From positions 1-64,000 of the forward strand of contig CAAEFE010000125.1 of the NCBI GenBank assembly GCA_900755095.1: a stretch of DNA of 64,000 nt. Direction: 5' to 3'. A program made the position numbers and the translations under genes. Below the pieces are notes generated by a model. That model ran no database searches. It was not told the origin of the DNA and saw only the letters and a list, made by a program, of their open reading frames with translations. Positions 17,664-25,742 of this stretch are shown one piece after another (position 1 is the first letter of the stretch; each line of letters opens with the position of its first letter). Source of the stretch: an uncultured Bacteroides sp. (GTDB taxonomy: Bacteria; Bacteroidota; Bacteroidia; Bacteroidales; Bacteroidaceae).

Positions 17664-18857
17664 ATGAACATTATTGACTGGATTCTCTACATTCCCCTGG
17701 TATTTTGCGTATGCTACCTATTACTATACGCTATTGCCTCCAAGTTTTACCGGGCTCCCCAATACCCCGAAGCCCGTACGCTACGACGCATCGTCGTGCT
17801 CTTTCCCGCCTACAAGGAGGACCGCGTGATTGTTGCTTCCATACAGAGCTTTCTTGAACAGGATTATCCGAAGGAACTCTATGAGATCATAGTCATTTCC
17901 GATCAGATGCGACCGGAAACAAACGACGCTCTGGCAGCCCTTCCCATCCGCCTGTTGATGGCAAATTATAAGGAAAGTTCGAAAGCCAAAGCACTGGCAA
18001 TGGCCATGGATTCCATTGATACAAATGCATTCGACATTGTAGTCATCATGGATGCCGACAACATGACCACGCCCGATTTCCTGTCTACCATCAACCGTGT
18101 TTTTGACAGCGGCATAAAATCCGTACAGGCACACCGTACAGGAAAGAATCTGAACACAGACATTTCCGTACTCGACAGCGCCAGCGAAGAAATAAACAAT
18201 GGATTCTTCCGCAGCGGACATAACGCTATAGGACTTTCTGCCGGACTATCCGGTTCGGGAATGGCATTCGAAGCAGAATGGTTTCATCAGAATGTGAAAT
18301 ATCTCCAGACAGCAGGTGAAGACAAAGAATTGGAAGCCATGCTCCTGCAACAGCGCATCTATACCGTTTATCTGCCCGACCTGCTTGTGTTTGACGAGAA
18401 AACACAAAAGAAAGAGGCTATCAGTAACCAGCGCAAACGCTGGATAGCAGCACAATTCGGTGCACTCCGCGCTTCGCTGCCTCACTTGCCTAAAGCATTC
18501 ATACAAGGAAATTTCGATTACTGCGACAAGATATGCCAATGGATGCTTCCGCCACGATTGATTCAGTTGGCAGGAGTATTCGGCTTGACCTTTGTCTTTA
18601 CCGTTATCGGCCTTATATTGAGCCTATGCAATGGCAGCAACGAATGGATGATAGCCATCAAATGGTGGATATTGTCGGCTGCACAAGTAGCGGCCATGAC
18701 GCTACCCGTACCGGGCGGCAGACTATTTACCAAACAGGTAGGGAAAGCAATCACCAAAATGCCTATGCTGGCTGTTACTATGATTGGTAACTTATTTAAA
18801 TTGAAAGGAGCCAATAAAAAGTTTATCCATACGGAGCATGGTGAACACCATAAATAG
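17664..18857 (+). CDS. Membrane glycosyltransferase family 2, processive type
   Basis: A 397-residue GT2 with an N-terminal helix (about 5-25), a catalytic GT-A domain and about two to three C-terminal helices. Motifs are DADN (about residue 131), GEDKELEAML as the acidic base region, and NQRKRW, equal to the Q(Q/R)xRW of processive synthases. That set is typical of cellulose/hyaluronan/poly-GlcNAc-type synthases, so it may add several sugars or sit at the membrane in a Wzx/Wzy scheme. The substrate is unknown. It follows the previous gene by five bases. Confidence 0.88.
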   Translation: MNIIDWILYIPLVFCVCYLLLYAIASKFYRAPQYPEARTLRRIVVLFPAYKEDRVIVASIQSFLEQDYPKELYEIIVISDQMRPETNDALAALPIRLLMANYKESSKAKALAMAMDSIDTNAFDIVVIMDADNMTTPDFLSTINRVFDSGIKSVQAHRTGKNLNTDISVLDSASEEINNGFFRSGHNAIGLSAGLSGSGMAFEAEWFHQNVKYLQTAGEDKELEAMLLQQRIYTVYLPDLLVFDEKTQKKEAISNQRKRWIAAQFGALRASLPHLPKAFIQGNFDYCDKICQWMLPPRLIQLAGVFGLTFVFTVIGLILSLCNGSNEWMIAIKWWILSAAQVAAMTLPVPGGRLFTKQVGKAITKMPMLAVTMIGNLFKLKGANKKFIHTEHGEHHK

Positions 18858-18883
18858 AAATCAAACATAACAAGAAAACAACA

Positions 18884-20002
18884 ATGAAAATCGCTATTGA
18901 AGCCCAACGAATTTTCCGCACTAATAAACACGGAATGGATTTCGTTGCTCTTGAAAGTATCCGGGAATTGCAAAAAATAGACCATGAGAACGAATATTTC
19001 ATCTTCGTTACTCCTGGTGAAGACAGATGCTTGGAAGAATCGGAAAATGTGCATATTATCGAACTAAAATGCCCCACTTACCCCCTTTGGGAACAAGTGG
19101 CTCTTCCACGCGCAGTAAAAAAAATCATGCCCGATTTATTGCACTGCACAAGCAATACTGCCCCATTGCAATGTCCCGTACCATTAATACTAACACTACA
19201 CGACATTATTTATTTAGAAAAGCGTCATTCTTCCAGCTTCACCTGGTATCAGGAAATGGGATGGTTTTACCGCCGGATGGTAGTACCACGCGTATTGGCC
19301 AACTGCGAGAAAATTATTACAGTCTCGCAATTTGAGCGTGAACGAATCCTTGACGTGCTGCATCTGCCGAAAGAACAATTAGTAGCCGTGTACAACGGTT
19401 TCAATAGTCATTTTCATGTACAACCCAAAGCTCCGGAGATCACCCGAAAATATATTGATGCAGACAATTATCTATTTTTTCTGGGAAACACCGACCCTAA
19501 GAAGAACACTCCCAGAGTGCTGAAAGCATATAGCGACTATCTGAAACAATCCACCCAAAAGCTGCCATTGCTCATTGCCGACCTCAAGGAAGATGTTATC
19601 GACCGGATATTGGAAGAAGAAAATATTACAGAAATCAAGAGTTATATCCACGCTCCGGGATACATTGCGAATACCGACCTTGTAGCACTCTATTGCGGTG
19701 CATTCGCATTCCTTTATCCATCGCTTCGCGAGAGTTTCGGCATCCCGATGCTGGAGGCAATGGCTTGCGGAACGCCCATCATTGCGGGAAACACATCAGC
19801 CATGCCCGAAATTGCAGGCGAGGGAGCTTTACTGGCAGATCCGTTCAACTCCAATGATATTACAAAAAAAATACTGCAACTGGAAAATGACCAGACACTC
19901 TATCAGCAACAAGTGGAATATGGCATACAACGTAGCCAGTTGTTTTCATGGCGGAATACGGCAGAATCGCTGCTGAAAATATATAAAGAATTTGCCAAGT
20001 AA
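18884..20002 (+). CDS. Glycosyltransferase family 4
   Basis: A 372-residue GT-B enzyme and the last gene of block A. The C-terminal nucleotide-sugar site reads RESFGIPMLEAMACGTPII, giving the E-x7-E motif of GT4. The N-terminal half has the acceptor-side Rossmann strand (MKIAIEAQRIF) and LHDIIYLEKRH. A mannosyl-, glucosyl- or GlcNAc-transferase is possible. It is followed by a hairpin shared with the convergent amidase operon. Confidence 0.9.
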   Translation: MKIAIEAQRIFRTNKHGMDFVALESIRELQKIDHENEYFIFVTPGEDRCLEESENVHIIELKCPTYPLWEQVALPRAVKKIMPDLLHCTSNTAPLQCPVPLILTLHDIIYLEKRHSSSFTWYQEMGWFYRRMVVPRVLANCEKIITVSQFERERILDVLHLPKEQLVAVYNGFNSHFHVQPKAPEITRKYIDADNYLFFLGNTDPKKNTPRVLKAYSDYLKQSTQKLPLLIADLKEDVIDRILEEENITEIKSYIHAPGYIANTDLVALYCGAFAFLYPSLRESFGIPMLEAMACGTPIIAGNTSAMPEIAGEGALLADPFNSNDITKKILQLENDQTLYQQQVEYGIQRSQLFSWRNTAESLLKIYKEFAK

Positions 20003-20062
20003 AATACCAAAAAGCAATAACTAAATCAAAAAGAGAATGTGTCAAAACTTCCCTTTTTAACG

Positions 20063-20103
20063 AAATCACCTTCGCCACAGATAGTTGTAGCGAAGGTGAT
20101 TTT
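20063..20103. terminator. Bidirectional hairpin between block A and the amidase operon
   Basis: AAATCACCTTCGC (20063-20075) pairs perfectly over 13 bases with 20090-20102 across a 14-base loop. T-rich tracts follow on both strands (TTTTATC on plus, TTAAAAA on minus). It lies between convergent genes and the arm ends at the amidase stop codon. Confidence 0.78.
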
Positions 20104-20105
20104 AT

Positions 20106-20552
20106 CTAACCATCCCACTCGGCTTTCACCTCGAAACACGGACATGCCTTAATCCATTCTTCGGGTTCAATCTCTCCGTTTCCATTCAGATCGGGGCTCA
20201 AATCCCGATGTCCGCACACCCGGCAGCCGGGATAATCACGCAAGAGCGTAAGAATCAGTACGTGCATTGAATGACCCTGCCATTCGGTACGGGTATCGGC
20301 AGGATGACCGTGGCAGTCAAGTCCGCCCTCATAACAGATGCCAATACTGTTCTGGTTGTGTCCTTTTGCGTGCGCACCGATTCGTTCAATCTCACGGGTG
20401 GTCTTTATATCTCCATTTTTGCGGATATAAAAATGATAACCCGTCCCGTTGAAACCACGCCGACGGTGGCACACTTCCAAATCATCTTCCGTAAAATTCC
20501 TATCTACCCTTGAGGCGGAACAGTGGATCACAATCAAATTGATGGTTCGCAT
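20106..20552 (-). CDS. N-acetylmuramoyl-L-alanine amidase (T7 lysozyme-like, amidase_2)
   Basis: A 148-residue zinc amidase that would cut the MurNAc-L-Ala bond of peptidoglycan. Zinc ligands are the His of LIVIHCSA, the His of CGHRDLSPD and the Cys of KACPCF, and the Lys two before that Cys matches the catalytic Lys of T7 lysozyme. Between the last two ligands a 12-residue loop DLNGNGEIEPEE fits the EF-hand pattern (Asp1, Asn3, Asn5, Gly6, Ile8, Glu12), suggesting calcium dependence. There is no signal peptide, as in phage endolysins. The start at 20552 is used because the frame further upstream overlaps the preceding gene. Four bases separate it from the coiled-coil gene. Confidence 0.9.
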   Translation of the reverse strand: MRTINLIVIHCSASRVDRNFTEDDLEVCHRRRGFNGTGYHFYIRKNGDIKTTREIERIGAHAKGHNQNSIGICYEGGLDCHGHPADTRTEWQGHSMHVLILTLLRDYPGCRVCGHRDLSPDLNGNGEIEPEEWIKACPCFEVKAEWDG

Positions 20553-20556
20553 AAAT

Positions 20557-20862
20557 TCATCCCTCCATTTCAGTGACCCTCTGTACTCGTTGCACACATT
20601 CCTTGCTGCTACACTGCAGAGCCGCAGCTTGCGTCAGCTGTCCTCTCAACGAGAAAATCTCCGCATGCATCTCTTTCACTTTCGAACTAAGGTCGAAATA
20701 ATCCTTCAACACTTTCTCCAACTGCTGCATCAGAAAAGTATACTGGTCTTTCACTAGTTCGCTGAACTCTTTCATTTCTTGCGCCATCATCTGGCGCTTC
20801 TTACGACTATTGCCAAGAAAAGGCAGAATCGTCATGATAATTTCGATGATTTTATCTAACAT
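20557..20862 (-). CDS. Small coiled-coil protein with an N-terminal hydrophobic segment
   Basis: A 101-residue protein of unknown family. Residues 3-17 (DKIIEIIMTILPFLG) are amphipathic or membrane-inserting, then a basic patch NSRKKRQ, then a long coiled coil to about residue 75. It lies between the HU-like gene and the amidase. In comparable Bacteroides gene sets that place is usually taken by a tiny membrane peptide annotated as smalltalk protein. A holin- or anchor-like role for releasing or positioning the amidase is an inference from size, topology and neighbourhood only. Confidence 0.6.
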   Translation of the reverse strand: MLDKIIEIIMTILPFLGNSRKKRQMMAQEMKEFSELVKDQYTFLMQQLEKVLKDYFDLSSKVKEMHAEIFSLRGQLTQAAALQCSSKECVQRVQRVTEMEG

Positions 20863-20910
20863 TTTAATAGATTAAGATGATAAATTGAGAACAAAGTCAA
20901 TCAAAGCAGT

Positions 20911-21453
20911 TTATGCTGCCGGATCCGGAGCTTCTCCACCACCGCTACCACCACCGGGTTCTCCCCCATCGCCTTTACCACCATCATCGGAGCCGTCACC
21001 GCCGTTTCCTCCGGCAGCGGACTTCTTCTCCGTATACAATTCGAACATCATGTTATTATCCCCGCCACGAGTAGTTGCCGTGCTGTCATTGGCAAGACGC
21101 AATGAGTTGTCGACTTTGAAACGGAGATTGATGCGAGTGATATTTTTCACCGTACAATCCTTTTCCTGTTCCACACCCGGACAGGTCAGCGTGGTATAAA
21201 AAATACCCAGTCCATCCACTTTCACCTTATTTCCTGCCACAAGCACTTTTTTCATCGCACGGACAAAGGATTTCATCACATGCGACACGTCTTCCACCGA
21301 AAGCGACCCGATAGACTCGATTTCCTGTGCCAGTGAATCGATTGAATAGATTTTCGACTCCCCAGCCTTGGGCTTGAGAAGATACATCATCGGTGATTTA
21401 TCATCACCGAGCCGTTTTCTGCGCTTGTAGCGCACAACTGTAACTGTTGCCAT
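20911..21453 (-). CDS. HU-like DNA-binding protein with a Gly/Asp-rich tail
   Basis: A 180-residue protein. Residues about 1-130 form the Bacteroides HU/IHF-like domain (MATVTVVRYKRRKR, then VEDVSHVMKSFVRAMKKVL and GLGIFYTTLTCPG). Residues about 145-180 are low-complexity Gly/Asp/Ser/Pro. Members bind and bend DNA (family knowledge). The start at 21453 is preferred over the ORF start at 21546: the family N-terminus begins there, and a -7 element lies 54 bases upstream, inside the longer frame. A 10-base-period repeat array lies just upstream of that promoter. It heads a three-gene unit with the coiled-coil protein and amidase. Confidence 0.85.
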   Translation of the reverse strand: MATVTVVRYKRRKRLGDDKSPMMYLLKPKAGESKIYSIDSLAQEIESIGSLSVEDVSHVMKSFVRAMKKVLVAGNKVKVDGLGIFYTTLTCPGVEQEKDCTVKNITRINLRFKVDNSLRLANDSTATTRGGDNNMMFELYTEKKSAAGGNGGDGSDDGGKGDGGEPGGGSGGGEAPDPAA

Positions 21454-21506
21454 AATATAACTTGTTTCTACGAAAAGAAGTACATTCTCCCTTTCTGTTG
21501 ATGAAA

Positions 21507-21514
21507 CAAAGATA
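21507..21514 (-). promoter_or_regulatory. -7 promoter element of the HU-like/amidase operon
   Basis: TATCTTTG on the minus strand matches TAnnTTTG. The -33 position has no TTTG and is instead occupied by the first CCGGA unit of the repeat array. This suggests activator-dependent transcription or control by a protein that reads the array. Confidence 0.62.
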
Positions 21515-21535
21515 CGACAACACGTTGACGACTTG

Positions 21536-21640
21536 CCGGATTGCACCGGACTACACCGGATTATGCCGGATTAAAACGGATTACACCGAATTATACAAAT
21601 TATACCGGAATATGTGGAAATATGTAGGAATATGTAAGAT
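21536..21640. repeat. 10-base-period CCGGA array upstream of the HU-like gene
   Basis: CCGGA occurs at 21536, 21546, 21556 and 21566, then as CGGA or weaker forms at 21576 and 21586, CCGGA again at 21605, and GGAA-type units at 21615 and 21626. Spacing is 10 bases at first and drifts to 9-11. The units are separated by TTACA-like linkers. The array fills the gap between the ATPase gene and the HU promoter and places each unit on the same face of the helix. Confidence 0.78.
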
Positions 21641-21646
21641 CATTCC

Positions 21647-23206
21647 CTAGTTTTCAATGACCCATTCTCCAATAGTTCGCGTACTACTGTCGAAATTAAC
21701 TCCCACTTTAACGACTTTCCGATGATCTGCCTGATAAGGAATCGCATACTGTTTACTATTGATCTGTGCCAACGCTTCTTCAGGAGTACCATCTACTTTG
21801 AATTCGAATACATAGATAGCCTCCTGCATCTTTATCACAACATCAGCCCTGCCAACAGCGCTCTTTACTTCTGCATCCACATATTGCCCCATCAACCGGA
21901 ACAGGAGGTAGAAGATGGTCTGATAGTGTTTCTCCTCCTTATTATTCATATCATTGGGGATAGAGGCGAAAAATGATTTGATCCGCTCCATACATTGATC
22001 CAGATTGCCGACCCGTAAGTCTTTGATAAACGATACTACATAAAATGTATTCTCGCGAGCAGGCAAATGCACATAAGCCGGCATTAATGATTCGATAAAG
22101 CCTTTCCGAACTTCTTTGTTAGGATAAGCCAATGTATAGATCTGAAAATCCCGGTCATACTCTTTGATAGTGAGATAACCGCTTTGGTAAAGTACCGGAA
22201 GCGGGTCTGTAATGACATTGGTAGGTGCATCAAACTGCTCGGCAGTCGCCGAAACGCCATCCAGTTGACGAATATCGAAATCGCTTTGCTGCAAGATGTC
22301 TATCAGGAAAGTGGGAGTGCCGGTAGAGAACCAGAAATTGGCATATTTCTTTTGAGCAAATGCATTAAACAAACTAAACGGATTGTAAATGTCTTCACTA
22401 TTTTCACTGAAATGATACCCATCATACTGTTGTTTCAAATGTATACACGCTTCATCATACGTTTCACCGTTCGCCTCGGCCATCCTTCTTATATCTTCTT
22501 CCAACTGTGTACGCAATTCATTTTCCGTTATACCGCAAATGGCACTATAAGCATCTTGCATACTTATGTTCTGAAGATTGTTCAATTCACTAAAGATGCT
22601 CATCTGGCTAAATTTACTGATACCGGTCAGAAAAAGAAAACGAAGATATTCTCCCTGCGCTTTCAACGGACTGAAAAAGTCGCGCATGATGCCACGTATT
22701 TCAGCTTGCAACTCCTCATTGTTGTTGCTATCCAACATAGGAGAATCATATTCGTCTACAAGTAACACAACCTGACGCCCGCTCTGCTCGTAAGCACGTT
22801 TGATAATACCTTTCAGACGGAGACTGAAAGTGTCTTCGCTCGTGTCACATCCGTAAATTCGTTCCCATTCCACCAAGCGATTGTTGATAGCGGAGCGCAG
22901 CATTCCCGCATTCATATACTTACTGATACTGAAATCAATATGCAACACGGGATAAACCGTCCAGTCTTTCTCCAACTGTTCCATCATCAGACCCTTAAAC
23001 AGGTCTTTTTTACCAGAGAAATAGGCTGCAAGAGTGGAAACTAACAGACTCTTTCCAAAGCGTCGGGGACGGCTAAGAAAACAAGCCTTAGCCGAATTAG
23101 CCAAACGATAAATCAACTCTGTCTTATCAATATACACACAATTATCATTGCGTAGTCTCTCGAAACTCTGTATCCCTATCGGATAGCGTCTGAATGTTCC
23201 TTCCAT
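21647..23206 (-). CDS. AAA-ATPase-like protein with PD-(D/E)xK nuclease domain (DUF1703 type)
   Basis: A 519-residue protein. The N-terminal ATPase has the family P-loop SRPRRFGKSLL at about 44-54 and Walker B VVLLVDEYDSP. The C-terminus has a PD-(D/E)xK-type nuclease core, GRADVVIKMQEAIYVFEFKV, with the Asp and the E-x-K. Members occur in many copies in Bacteroidota genomes, and their physiological role is unknown to me. It has its own promoter (TATCTTTG at 23239-23246). It sits between DUF4248 and the HU-like gene, which are usually adjacent in such gene sets, so it may be a later insertion. Confidence 0.85.
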   Translation of the reverse strand: MEGTFRRYPIGIQSFERLRNDNCVYIDKTELIYRLANSAKACFLSRPRRFGKSLLVSTLAAYFSGKKDLFKGLMMEQLEKDWTVYPVLHIDFSISKYMNAGMLRSAINNRLVEWERIYGCDTSEDTFSLRLKGIIKRAYEQSGRQVVLLVDEYDSPMLDSNNNEELQAEIRGIMRDFFSPLKAQGEYLRFLFLTGISKFSQMSIFSELNNLQNISMQDAYSAICGITENELRTQLEEDIRRMAEANGETYDEACIHLKQQYDGYHFSENSEDIYNPFSLFNAFAQKKYANFWFSTGTPTFLIDILQQSDFDIRQLDGVSATAEQFDAPTNVITDPLPVLYQSGYLTIKEYDRDFQIYTLAYPNKEVRKGFIESLMPAYVHLPARENTFYVVSFIKDLRVGNLDQCMERIKSFFASIPNDMNNKEEKHYQTIFYLLFRLMGQYVDAEVKSAVGRADVVIKMQEAIYVFEFKVDGTPEEALAQINSKQYAIPYQADHRKVVKVGVNFDSSTRTIGEWVIEN

Positions 23207-23238
23207 CCTCTTTCTATGCTTTTAACGTGAAACATAAA

Positions 23239-23246
23239 CAAAGATA
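23239..23246 (-). promoter_or_regulatory. -7 promoter element of the ATPase-nuclease gene
   Basis: TATCTTTG on the minus strand, exact TAnnTTTG, 33 bases before the ATG at 23206. No -33 box is clear. Confidence 0.6.
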
Positions 23247-23320
23247 CAATAAATTTCAAGAATCGGCATTCTATTATTATCAATTCTTTTATGAATACGC
23301 CCGAACATCTGCTCTCAAAA

Positions 23321-23352
23321 TTTGCCTATTCCACTAAAAATGAGTAACTTTA
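23321..23352 (+). promoter_or_regulatory. Promoter of the DUF4248 gene
   Basis: TTTG (23321-23324), then 20 bases, then TAACTTTA (23345-23352, one mismatch to TAnnTTTG). It leaves a leader of about 30 bases before the ATG at 23387. Confidence 0.6.
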
Positions 23353-23386
23353 CTTCAAATACAACAACCTAAAAGCACAACTATAA

Positions 23387-23644
23387 ATGAAAACAAAAAA
23401 CAAGATTCTCCCCGAACAAGAAGAAGAAAAAACATTCCAATACCGCACCTATGGGAAAGGCGAACTTGCCTTGTTGTACCTCCCCAATATCCTGCAACAA
23501 AGCGCAGTAGACCGATTCAACGAATGGATTGAAGCTGCACCCGGACTAAAAGAACGGCTCCTGGCCACCGGCATGAATCCACGCGCCAGATACTACACTC
23601 CCGCACAAGTAAGGCTCATCATCGAAGTGCTACAAGAACCCTAA
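23387..23644 (+). CDS. DUF4248 family protein
   Basis: An 85-residue soluble protein. The core from FQYRTYGKGELALLYLP through TGMNPRARYYTPAQVRLIIEVL matches the DUF4248 family of Bacteroidota. The C-terminal part suggests a small helical DNA-binding-like fold (xTPxQVxxI), but this is inference. DUF4248 genes are regularly found divergent from HU-like/amidase genes near capsule loci. Here an ATPase gene stands between. It is convergent with the primase-helicase gene, with an inverted repeat between them. Confidence 0.8.
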   Translation: MKTKNKILPEQEEEKTFQYRTYGKGELALLYLPNILQQSAVDRFNEWIEAAPGLKERLLATGMNPRARYYTPAQVRLIIEVLQEP

Positions 23645-23772
23645 TTAAAGTATCAAGTATTAGGTATTAGGTATCAAGTATTAACCGTGGTAAACACATC
23701 ACAACAACGGATAACATCATAATGCTTAACATCATAATACTTAACATCTAATACTTAATACTTGATACCTAA
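23645..23772. repeat. Inverted word repeat between convergent genes
   Basis: TTAGGTATCAAGTATTAA (23667-23684) is repeated in exact inverted form at 23755-23772, 18 bases with 70 between. Each arm is embedded in further near-copies of ATCAAGTATTAGGT or TTAACATCATAATAC. It could serve as a two-way terminator. No T-tract follows the arms. Confidence 0.7.
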
Positions 23773-23776
23773 CACC

Positions 23777-25570
23777 CTAAAACAGTTCTTTTTCAGGTAG
23801 CCAGCAGGAGTTGTCGAACATCGTATTTCGGACACGCTGGTCAGCGGAGAGAGAAGGGTCATGAGATTCTTCACAGGGCAGGTATCGTCCGCTTACGGGA
23901 TCGTAGACAAAGGATGCCATTCCACCGACACCAAGATGCTTGAATTTCACCTTGTCCACATATACGCGGGTGACACCAACCTCCTTGTCACGTTCCACAA
24001 TGATACCGTAATCCGCTTTGTTATAGAAATCGGCAGAGCCGTTGATGTCGTACATTTCCACACGAGGGGTAATGCCCGTGACAGGATTACGGTTCATTTT
24101 ACGAGGATGGACTACAACCACGAGCAGACAATTATGTTGCACGGCAAATTCTGTAAATTTATTCAACAGGTTAGAAATATATTGCGTTTCCGTCTGTCCC
24201 GGTTGCGGGTTGTGGTCGAAACGGTTGAGCGGGTCGAAGACAATAATGCGGCAGCCGCGGCGGACAACGAGTTCATGAGCCTTGGCCAGTACACGATCCG
24301 GAGAAACATTACCTTTCAGAGAGATATGAGAGACGTTTTCAGTCAGAAAATCTTCCGAGTTCGCAAGGAGTCCCTCCGTCATGCCACAGCCGTTTTGAAA
24401 ACGGTGTCCGGTGAGTTTCTCAATCAGTTTGCGGAGATGATAGACGATAGGGGTATTTTCCGGGCTAAAGAACCCGATTTTCCATTGATGCCGCAGGCAG
24501 AGACGCAACACCAATTCGTCCACCCACTCGGATTTTCCTGCACCGGGAACTCCGGTGACGTAGACACTTCGCCCACGTTCATACGTGCAGATCTTATCCA
24601 TGTCCTCCCATCCCGTTTCCGCTCCGGGACCGAAGCCGTTGTCGAAAAGAGCCCGCAGATCGTCATGCAAGTCGGCAGCGGTGAAGATACCTTCGAGCGG
24701 AACTTCTGCTGCCTGTTCGATGGCGATACGGAGACTGGCGATACCATATTTGCAGAGATGCTCGTTGGCATCTTTACACTCCGGACCGTAAGTCACCACC
24801 CGGCAGCGTTCAGCTCCCAGCCGGTTGATGAGTTCATTGCGCAACCGGATTCCGGCAGAATCGGCATCAACGGCAATGATGATTTCTTCCAGATCCTCGA
24901 AGTGCGTCTCCATAAAACGGTCGAGCCAGGAGAGGTTCGAATTGGCTCCGGCCGGCACGGAGATGGCGCTTTTGAATCCGGCGGCGATGGAAGAAGCAGC
25001 ATCCAGTTCCCCCTCGTGGATGATGCAGGAGGTTTGCCCCAGGATGGAGTCGATGTTGTAGGGAATCAGTTCGGCACCCTGCACCATTTTGAAAAGTTTC
25101 GGGAGAGCGCGAAATTTGGTGTTTATCAGTTGTTCCCCTTCAAAATAGTTGAAGCAGATGCAACGTTCCTTTTTGCCGGATTGCGGCATAAATTCTTCCT
25201 GCTCGGTGATGCGTAGGGCGGCTATGACGGACTGCGGGATGCAACGCGTCTCCACCAGCCAACGCTCCGTGTCTTCGGAAAGTGTGGTTTTCGAGGCATC
25301 AAACACAGGACGCTGAAAATGCTGCGGAATGGCTGCCGCACGACGCTTGCGGGCTGCCACACGTTCGGCATTCTTGCGCTCTTCCACATCATCGGGAACA
25401 TAAAAATCAGCGCCACAATGATAACAGTGACAATGGCCCGTGTCGACGTTGACACGTAGCGAACGGTCGCGCTTATTCTTGCGGGTAGGAAGACATTTTT
25501 TACAAATCGTCTTGAGGACTCCACTCGATTTACCGTGGATGTCGACATCATAGTTGGCAAAATTTCTCAT
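23777..25570 (-). CDS. Toprim primase / RecA-fold helicase (T7 gp4/Twinkle-like)
   Basis: A 597-residue replication-type protein. The N-terminal zinc-binding part has Cys pairs CKKC at about 22-25 and the CHCYHCG segment at about 47-53. A Toprim domain follows: the acidic IIHEGELDAASS and the IIAVDADSAG strand carry its Glu and DxD residues. The C-terminal RecA-like helicase has Walker A TGVPGAGKSEW and Walker B RIIVFDPLNRFDH. The order zinc finger, primase, helicase is that of phage T7 gp4. No separate replication genes are known for the host chromosome here. It lies downstream of a DUF4373 gene across a gap holding five 22-base repeats. A role in replicating a mobile element, now or formerly, is inferred. 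Confidence 0.85.
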   Translation of the reverse strand: MRNFANYDVDIHGKSSGVLKTICKKCLPTRKNKRDRSLRVNVDTGHCHCYHCGADFYVPDDVEERKNAERVAARKRRAAAIPQHFQRPVFDASKTTLSEDTERWLVETRCIPQSVIAALRITEQEEFMPQSGKKERCICFNYFEGEQLINTKFRALPKLFKMVQGAELIPYNIDSILGQTSCIIHEGELDAASSIAAGFKSAISVPAGANSNLSWLDRFMETHFEDLEEIIIAVDADSAGIRLRNELINRLGAERCRVVTYGPECKDANEHLCKYGIASLRIAIEQAAEVPLEGIFTAADLHDDLRALFDNGFGPGAETGWEDMDKICTYERGRSVYVTGVPGAGKSEWVDELVLRLCLRHQWKIGFFSPENTPIVYHLRKLIEKLTGHRFQNGCGMTEGLLANSEDFLTENVSHISLKGNVSPDRVLAKAHELVVRRGCRIIVFDPLNRFDHNPQPGQTETQYISNLLNKFTEFAVQHNCLLVVVVHPRKMNRNPVTGITPRVEMYDINGSADFYNKADYGIIVERDKEVGVTRVYVDKVKFKHLGVGGMASFVYDPVSGRYLPCEESHDPSLSADQRVRNTMFDNSCWLPEKELF

Positions 25571-25633
25571 ATTTTTTTCCTTTTTTCTAATTAAAAAAAT
25601 AGTTTAAAATAATCATTCACACGCAGAGGACTT

Positions 25634-25742
25634 ACCTGCCGGACGAGTGTCTGCCACCTGCCGGACGAACTTCCGTTACCTACCAGACGAACATCGGCAA
25701 CCTGCCGGACGAAGCCAGTCATCTGCCGGATTAATGCGCCCA
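25634..25742. repeat. Five-copy 22-base tandem array (ACCTGCCGGACGA core)
   Basis: The core ACCTGCCGGACGA starts at 25634, 25656, 25678 (two mismatches), 25700 and, degraded to ATCTGCCGGATTA, at 25721. Spacing is 22, 22, 22 and 21 bases. The 8-9 bases between cores vary freely. The array fills the gap between DUF4373 and the primase-helicase, and its last unit overlaps the DUF4373 stop codon (25731-25733). It resembles replication iterons or a multi-site operator. Confidence 0.85.
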
